DNA from: Micromonospora sp. WMMD1128
GTDB lineage: Bacteria; Actinomycetota; Actinomycetes; Mycobacteriales; Micromonosporaceae
NCBI RefSeq assembly: GCF_027497235.1
Contig: NZ_CP114902.1
Coordinates: 3,795,501-3,859,500, forward strand
Direction of reading: 5' to 3'
DNA length: 64,000 nt
Every line of letters begins with the position of its first letter. The stretch's first letter is position 1. The position numbers and the translations under genes were made by a program. The notes under the pieces were generated by a model. That model was not told the origin of the DNA. It made no database searches and worked only from the letters and a program-made list of their open reading frames with translations. Shown in pieces: positions 59,073 through 64,000 of the stretch.

Positions 59073-60830
59073 TCACGGGCGTCTTTCCTTGGCCGCCACG
59101 GCCAAGAGCTCCTCAGCATGGGCGATACCCAGATCGGAGTCCGGCAAACCGGCGAGCATCCGGGCCAGCTCCCGGGACCGCTCGGTGTCCTCCACCACCC
59201 GCACCCCGCTCGTGGTCACCGCGCCCCCGGTGTCCTTCGCCACCACCAGGTGCCGGTCCGCGAACGCGGCGACCTGCGGCAGGTGGGTGACCACGAGCAC
59301 CTGGTGGCTGCGGGCCAGCCGGGCCAACCGCCGGCCGATCTCCACCGCGGCCTGGCCGCCGACGCCGGCGTCGACCTCGTCGAACACGAGCGTGGGCGGA
59401 CCGCCGGACCCGGCGAAGACCACCTCGATCGCGAGCATCACCCGGGACAGCTCACCGCCGGACGCGCCCCGCTGCAACGGCAACGCGGGCGCGCCCGGAT
59501 GGGCCAGCAGACGCAGCTCGACCTCGTCGGCGCCGTCCGCGCCCACCCCGACCTCGACCCCGTTGACCGGCAGGCTCGGCTCGGCCCGCCCGGCCGCCCG
59601 GGGCAGCACCGCCACCTCGATCCGGGCGTGCGGCATGGCCAGCCCGGCCAACTCGACGGTGACCTGCTCGGCGAAGCGGACGGCGGCCTCCTGCCGGGAG
59701 GTGGACACCCGGCCGGCCAGGTCGGCGACCTCACCGGCGAGCCGGGCCGCCTCGCGGTCCAACTCGTCCAGCAACTCGTCGGAGTTGTCCAGATCGGACA
59801 GCCGGGTGCGGGCCCGCTCGGCCCACGCCACCACGCCGTCCACGTCGTCGGCGTACTTGCGGGTGAGCGCGCGCAGCGCGGCCCGCCGCTCGTAGATCGT
59901 CTGGAGGCGGGCCGGGTCGGCGTCCAGCGCGGTCAGATAGGTGGACAGCTCGGCGGCCACATCGGTGACGAGCGTGGCGGCCTCCTCCAGCCGCGCCGCC
60001 AGGTCGGCGAGCGCCGGATCGGTGCCGGCCTGCGCCTCGAGCGTGCGCCGGGCGGTGCCGAGCAACACGGTCGCGTCGGGCGTGTCGTCGGTCGCCTCCA
60101 CGCCGCCGGCCACGCACTGCTGCGCCACCTGGGCCGCGGTGCGCAGCCCCTCGGCGTGCTCCAGCCGCTGCGCCTCCGCCTTCAGCTCGTCGTCCTCCCC
60201 CGGCTGCGGGTCGACCCGGGTGATCTCGTCGAGGCCGAGCCGCAGCAGGTCGGCCTCCTGGTTGCGCTCGCGGGCGTTGCGCCGCCGGTCGGCCAGGTCG
60301 TCCACCACCGTCCGCCACCGCCCGTACGTCTCGCGCAGCGCGTCGAGCAGCTTCTCGTGCTCCGGGCCGGCGAACCGGTCGAGCGCGCCCCGCTGCTCGG
60401 CCGGCCGCAACAGGCGCAACTGGTCGGACTGGCCGTGCACGGCAAGCACCTGCTCGCCGACCTCGCCGAGCGTCGCCACCGGCATGCCGCGCCCGCCCAG
60501 GTGCGCCCGGGACCGACCCTCGACCGTGACGGTGCGGCTGAGCAGCAGCGAACCGTCCTCGTCGGGCTCGCCACCGGCGTCGATGATGCGGGCGTGCACC
60601 GCTTCGGCCACCCGGCCGCGCAGCCGCAGCCGCCCCTCCACCACCGCCCGGCCCGGCTGGGCCCGCACCCGGCCGGCGTCGGCCCGGCCGCCGAAGAGCA
60701 GGCCGAGGCCGGTCACCACCATGGTCTTGCCGGCGCCGGTCTCGCCGGTGATGACATTCATCCCCCCGGCCAGCGGCAGCGTGGTGTCCTCGATGACGCC
60801 CAGTCCGGTGATGCGCAGCTCTTCCAGCAC
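59073..60830 (-). CDS. recN: DNA repair protein RecN
   Basis: 585 residues from GTG 60830. Walker A VITGETGAGKTMVV near residue 30, long central coiled coil, ABC signature LQRGASGGELSRVMLAIE and Walker B TLVFDEVDAGVGG. SMC-like protein for double-strand-break repair. A longer frame open to 60941 lacks homology at its start. Follows nadK and tlyA in the same order as in other actinobacteria. Confidence 0.94.
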   Translation of the reverse strand: MLEELRITGLGVIEDTTLPLAGGMNVITGETGAGKTMVVTGLGLLFGGRADAGRVRAQPGRAVVEGRLRLRGRVAEAVHARIIDAGGEPDEDGSLLLSRTVTVEGRSRAHLGGRGMPVATLGEVGEQVLAVHGQSDQLRLLRPAEQRGALDRFAGPEHEKLLDALRETYGRWRTVVDDLADRRRNARERNQEADLLRLGLDEITRVDPQPGEDDELKAEAQRLEHAEGLRTAAQVAQQCVAGGVEATDDTPDATVLLGTARRTLEAQAGTDPALADLAARLEEAATLVTDVAAELSTYLTALDADPARLQTIYERRAALRALTRKYADDVDGVVAWAERARTRLSDLDNSDELLDELDREAARLAGEVADLAGRVSTSRQEAAVRFAEQVTVELAGLAMPHARIEVAVLPRAAGRAEPSLPVNGVEVGVGADGADEVELRLLAHPGAPALPLQRGASGGELSRVMLAIEVVFAGSGGPPTLVFDEVDAGVGGQAAVEIGRRLARLARSHQVLVVTHLPQVAAFADRHLVVAKDTGGAVTTSGVRVVEDTERSRELARMLAGLPDSDLGIAHAEELLAVAAKERRP

Positions 60831-60974
60831 AGCACCCGACAGTAGCCCCGCCGGGTGACAGTTGACCAGCCGGCACGGTGCGGGTGCGGGCGGGGTGCCG
60901 GATGGTGTGTCCGGCACCCCGACCGTCGCGAGCCCGACCACCCCCTGATCGGGCCGCGACCGCCGGGCCGCGCA

Positions 60975-61012
60975 CCCGGGGGAGCGGTGGGCCTCACCAC
61001 CGCTCCCCCGGG
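60975..61012. terminator. Perfect 16-bp hairpin between nadK and recN
   Basis: CCCGGGGGAGCGGTGG and CCACCGCTCCCCCGGG flank loop GCCTCA. It splits the same-strand nadK and recN genes, so recN probably needs its own promoter or read-through. Confidence 0.8.
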
Positions 61013-61086
61013 CTCACCTCAGCACGGCCCGCGTGGCCCCACCGTATCGCGCGCGCCGGCCGAGCCGGACGGTCCTGATCGGCCGG

Positions 61087-61971
61087 TCAGCGGCGGCTGC
61101 CGCGCCAGCCCTGCACGGGTAGGTCGAACTTGGCCACCAGCCGGTCGGTGAACGGGCGCGCCCGCAGCCGGACGATCCGCACCGGCAACGCGCCCCGGCG
61201 CACCGTGACCCGGGCGCCCGGCGGCAGGTCGTAGACCCGCCGGCCGTCGCAGCACAGCACCGCGAGCGTGGTGAACGGGTCGACGGTGATGACGAACGTG
61301 GAGGTCGGCGCCGTGACCAGCGGCCGGCTGAACAGCGCGTGCGCGCTGATCGGCACCAGCAACAGCGCCTCCACCTCCGGCCAGACCACCGGCCCCCCGC
61401 CGGAGAAGGCGTACGCGGTGGAGCCCGTCGGGGTCGCGCAGACCACCCCGTCGCAGCCGTACCGGGACAGCGGCCGGCCATCCACGTCGACGAGCAGCTC
61501 CAGCATCTGGGCGCGTTCGCCCTTCTCCACACTGATCTCGTTGAGCGCCCACGACTCGATGGTCGGCCCGCCGTCGAACTCGGCGGTCACGTCGAGGGTG
61601 AGGCGTTCGTCCACGGTGTAGTTGCGCCCGATCACGTCGCGCACCGCGGTGTCCAGGTCGTTGATCTCCGCCTCGGCCAGGAAGCCGACCTTGCCCAGGT
61701 TGATACCGAGCAGCGGCGCCTTGGCCGGGCGGGCCAGCTCGGCGGCGCGCAGGAACGTGCCGTCCCCGCCGAGCGCGAAGACGATCTCGGCGCCCTCGGC
61801 CGCCTCCGGGCCGGTCACCGGCACCACGCCGGGCAGGTCGAGGTCGTCGGCCTCCTCGGCCACCACCCGCACCTCGAAGCCGTTCGAGATCAGGTCGGCG
61901 GCCACCGCCCGGGCGTGCTCGGTGCTGCGTCGACGACCGGTGTGCGTCACCAGCAGCGCGGTGCGACTCAC
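61087..61971 (-). CDS. nadK: NAD kinase
   Basis: 294 residues. GGDGTFLRAAELA motif near residue 75, LGINLGKVGFLAE, ESWALNEISVEKG and VVCATPTGSTAYAFSGGGPVVWPE define NadK. Phosphorylates NAD to NADP. GTG start overlaps the tlyA stop (GTGA). Confidence 0.95.
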   Translation of the reverse strand: MSRTALLVTHTGRRRSTEHARAVAADLISNGFEVRVVAEEADDLDLPGVVPVTGPEAAEGAEIVFALGGDGTFLRAAELARPAKAPLLGINLGKVGFLAEAEINDLDTAVRDVIGRNYTVDERLTLDVTAEFDGGPTIESWALNEISVEKGERAQMLELLVDVDGRPLSRYGCDGVVCATPTGSTAYAFSGGGPVVWPEVEALLLVPISAHALFSRPLVTAPTSTFVITVDPFTTLAVLCCDGRRVYDLPPGARVTVRRGALPVRIVRLRARPFTDRLVAKFDLPVQGWRGSRR

Positions 61972-62816
61972 CCGGACACCTCCTCGGTCGTGGCCGCCGT
62001 CGCGGCGGCACCCTGCGGACCCGCGGCCACCACCGCGCGTACCCGGTCGGGCTCGGCGGCCGGCGCACCCCGGCGCAACCATACGAAGAACTCGACGTTG
62101 CCGCTCGGCCCCGGCAACGGGCTGGCCGCCACGTCGGCCAGGCCGAGGCCGAGGCCCGCGGCGGCGGCGGCCACGTCGAGCACCGCCTCGGCGCGCAGCG
62201 CCGGGTCGCGCACCACACCACCGGCGCCGACCCGCTCCTTGCCCACCTCGAACTGCGGCTTGACCATCAGCGCCAGGTCGCCGTCGGCTGCGGTGCAGCC
62301 GGCCAGCGCGGGCAGCACCAGGCGCAGCGAGATGAACGACAGGTCGGCCACCGTCAGGTCGACCGGGCCGCCGATCGCCTCCGGCGTGAGGGTACGCACA
62401 TTGGTGCGCTCGAAGACCCGGACCCGTCCGTCGTTGCGCAGCGGCCAGGCGAGCTGCCCGTACCCGACGTCGACGGCCACCACCTCGGCCGCGCCGGCGC
62501 GCAGCAGCACGTCGGTGAAACCGCCGGTGGAGGCGCCCGCGTCCAGGCACCTCCGGTCGGTCACGGCCAGCCCGCCCGGCCCGAACGCGGCGAGCGCGCC
62601 GGCCAGCTTGTGGCCGCCCCGGGAGACGTAGTCGGTGGTCGGGTCGGCGCCGGTCACCAGCAGCGGGTCGGCCGGGTCGACCATGGCCGCCGGTTTGCCG
62701 GCGACCACTCCGCGCACCCGGACGCGACCGTCGGCCACCAGCGCGGCGGCCTGCTCCCGGGAGCGGGCCAGGCCCCGCCGGACGAGTTCGGCGTCCAGCC
62801 GGATACGACGAGCCAT
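61968..62816 (-). CDS. tlyA: TlyA family rRNA 2'-O-methyltransferase
   Basis: 282 residues. N-terminal S4 domain (RLDAELVRRGLARSREQAAAL), VSRGGHKLAGAL, then the SAM-binding CLDAGASTGGFTDVLL and VDLTVADLSFISLRLVLP. In mycobacteria TlyA methylates 16S and 23S rRNA and confers capreomycin susceptibility. 25 bp downstream of a small conserved gene. Confidence 0.93.
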   Translation of the reverse strand: MARRIRLDAELVRRGLARSREQAAALVADGRVRVRGVVAGKPAAMVDPADPLLVTGADPTTDYVSRGGHKLAGALAAFGPGGLAVTDRRCLDAGASTGGFTDVLLRAGAAEVVAVDVGYGQLAWPLRNDGRVRVFERTNVRTLTPEAIGGPVDLTVADLSFISLRLVLPALAGCTAADGDLALMVKPQFEVGKERVGAGGVVRDPALRAEAVLDVAAAAAGLGLGLADVAASPLPGPSGNVEFFVWLRRGAPAAEPDRVRAVVAAGPQGAAATAATTEEVSG

Positions 62817-62841
62817 CAGTGTGTCCGTTCTCCGCCTCTGC

Positions 62842-63072
62842 TCACGCCTGGTCGATGGTGGCGAGGGTCTCGCGCAGCGTCTCGTACGCCGCCTCGTACT
62901 GGGCGATCTGGTCGGCCGGGGCGAGCGCCTCGGCGTTGGCCATGCCCCGCACCGCGGCGTCCACCGCCGGATGTCGCGCCTCGCCGACCTCCTCGACCGG
63001 CGCGGAGCGTACCCCCGGGGGTGGCCCGGGACGCGGCCCCGGCGGCGGCCCGGGCCGGTAGGGCGCGCTCAC
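62842..63072 (-). CDS. Small conserved hypothetical protein
   Basis: 76 residues, GTG start overlapping the previous stop (GTGA). Pro/Gly-rich N-terminus (PYRPGPPPGPRPGPPPG) and a helical C-terminus (AQYEAAYETLRETLATID). Position before tlyA is conserved in related actinobacteria. Function unknown. Confidence 0.6.
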   Translation of the reverse strand: MSAPYRPGPPPGPRPGPPPGVRSAPVEEVGEARHPAVDAAVRGMANAEALAPADQIAQYEAAYETLRETLATIDQA

Positions 63073-63668
63073 GAGCCGGCCGTCCGGGGACCGGCGGCCT
63101 TCCGCGCCGCCCGGGGCGCGGCCGGTGTCCCGCCGGCCGGCGTGCGCGCCACCGTCGCCGGGGGCTTGCGCGCGACCGTCTTCTTGGCCACCGCCTTCTT
63201 CGCCACCGCCTTCGACGGCGACGCCTTCGACGGCGACGCGGCGTCCGACGGCGACGCGGCGTCCGGACCGGCGGCGGACGACGTGGTCGGCCCGGCGACG
63301 GACGGCCCGGTGGTCGGCTCGGTGGTCGGCTCGGGCCCGGAGGCGGGCGTCGCCGACTCGGGGATCGCCCGCGCCTCGCGCAGTTGCCGCTCCAGGTCGT
63401 GCACCCGACGGGTCAGCTCGGCGACCTCGTCCGCGGTGGCCAGGCCGACCGCGCCCAACGCCCGGTCGACCTCGAAGCGGACCAACTTGGTCAACGCCTC
63501 CCGGTTGGCCAGGCCGGTGGCGACCAGCTCCTCGGCGAGCGACTGGAGCGCGACGGCGGTGGCGCCACTCTGACCGACGGCACGCTTCACCACGCCCTGC
63601 GCCTTCTTCCGGGGCGCCTCCGTCAGGCCCATGGCCAGCTCGAGGTAGGCGCGCCACGCGTCCTGCAT
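63069..63668 (-). CDS. Phasin-like coiled-coil protein with basic Ala/Lys tail
   Basis: 199 residues. Residues 1-95 are helical and phasin-like (YLELAMGLTEAPRKKAQGVV, EVAELTRRVHDLERQLREAR). Residues 105-199 are a Pro/Thr/Ser stretch and Ala/Lys repeats (SKAVAKKAVAKKTVARK) resembling histone-H1-like tails. It could bind granules or nucleic acid; role unresolved. Divergent from the SCP2-like gene, 111 bp away. Confidence 0.6.
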   Translation of the reverse strand: MQDAWRAYLELAMGLTEAPRKKAQGVVKRAVGQSGATAVALQSLAEELVATGLANREALTKLVRFEVDRALGAVGLATADEVAELTRRVHDLERQLREARAIPESATPASGPEPTTEPTTGPSVAGPTTSSAAGPDAASPSDAASPSKASPSKAVAKKAVAKKTVARKPPATVARTPAGGTPAAPRAARKAAGPRTAGS

Positions 63669-63779
63669 GCCTGAGTCCTTCCGCGGGGCGAGGTGTGCAG
63701 GTGCCACGCTACCGGGCGCCTGGGACACACCGTTGCGGTACGGTGCCCGCAACGGTGTGGCTCGTGGTGAGGAGACGAT

Positions 63780-64000
63780 GTGGCCAGCGTGGACGACTGC
63801 CGGCAGGCGTTGCAGGACCTGGTCGACCGGCTGGACCGGCACGTCGAGGCGCAGGGGCGCATCGACCTCGACCGCACCCTGGCCTGCCGGATCACCGACC
63901 TGGACACCGCCTTCCACGGACGGCTCGAAGGCGGCCGGCTGGTCGGCCTGACCGACGGCGACGACCCCAAGGCCAAGATCGCGCTGAGCGCCGGCAGCGA
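63780..64000 (+). CDS. SCP2 sterol-binding-like protein (3' end outside window)
   Basis: The first 73 codons from a GTG with GGAG seven bases upstream. DDCRQALQDLVDRLDRHV, then TLACRITDLDTAFHGRLEGG resemble actinobacterial SCP2-like small proteins. The gene runs off the window, so the assignment is tentative. Confidence 0.55.
   Translation, partial: MASVDDCRQALQDLVDRLDRHVEAQGRIDLDRTLACRITDLDTAFHGRLEGGRLVGLTDGDDPKAKIALSAGS

Overview
The window is high-GC actinobacterial DNA, most likely from Micromonosporaceae (Micromonospora or Salinispora type). The right-hand core shows the conserved actinobacterial order xerD-parA-scpA-scpB-rluB-cmk-der, together with tlyA-nadK-recN-steA-steB and pyrG. 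GTG and TTG starts and 4-bp start/stop overlaps are frequent.

Layout. (1) 1-3130: end of a cebFG-bglC-like operon, two sugar ABC permeases and a GH1 beta-glucosidase that import and hydrolyse beta-glucosides. (2) 3232-7253, minus strand: a coupled pair, a cytoplasmic double beta-helix protein and a helical coiled-coil protein, with no recognised function. (3) 7461-39130: an integration hotspot in a tRNA-Pro(GGG) gene. The 3' part of the tRNA (att core) occurs three times, at 8490, 26598 and inside the intact tRNA at 39057. A 1063-bp block (integrase 3' end plus att) is duplicated at 7461-8523 and 38028-39090.

The att sites bound two consecutive elements. The left one (8490-26639, about 18 kb) is a degraded, mosaic, defence-like island. 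It holds a PD-(D/E)XK-like nuclease, a DUF4343-type ATP-grasp protein, a large NACHT/STAND NTPase in visibly AT-richer DNA, a three-gene operon whose middle gene looks like an ADP-ribosyltransferase, and a very large TPR protein with a C-terminal PIN-like domain that lost its 5' end to an insertion sequence. It also holds an IS701-like and an IS5-like element and remnants of a transposase, a GNAT acetyltransferase and an integrase. The right one (26598-39098, 12.5 kb) is an intact-looking actinomycete integrative and conjugative element (AICE). It carries int, xis, a RepSA-type initiator, an FtsK/TraB-type DNA translocase, an SSB, a DUF2637 spread-like membrane protein, an XRE/TPR regulator, an HTH-CutA fusion and a membrane pentapeptide-repeat cargo protein.

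(4) 39131-64000: core chromosome. der, cmk, rluB, scpB, scpA, parA and xerD (ribosome assembly, nucleotide metabolism, chromosome segregation) are followed by ald, a TM2 protein and a NUDIX hydrolase. After these come pyrG, an envelope cluster (membrane phosphatase-like protein, GT4 glycosyltransferase, MurJ-type flippase, MraY/WecA-like transferase, SteB, SteA), then recN, nadK, tlyA, two small conserved genes and the start of a divergent SCP2-like gene.

The most promising candidates for undescribed biology are the 18751-21001 operon beside the PIN-TPR gene, the beta-helix/coiled-coil pair, the split conjugation translocase with ssb in between, and palindromic repeats that are translated as part of scpB.
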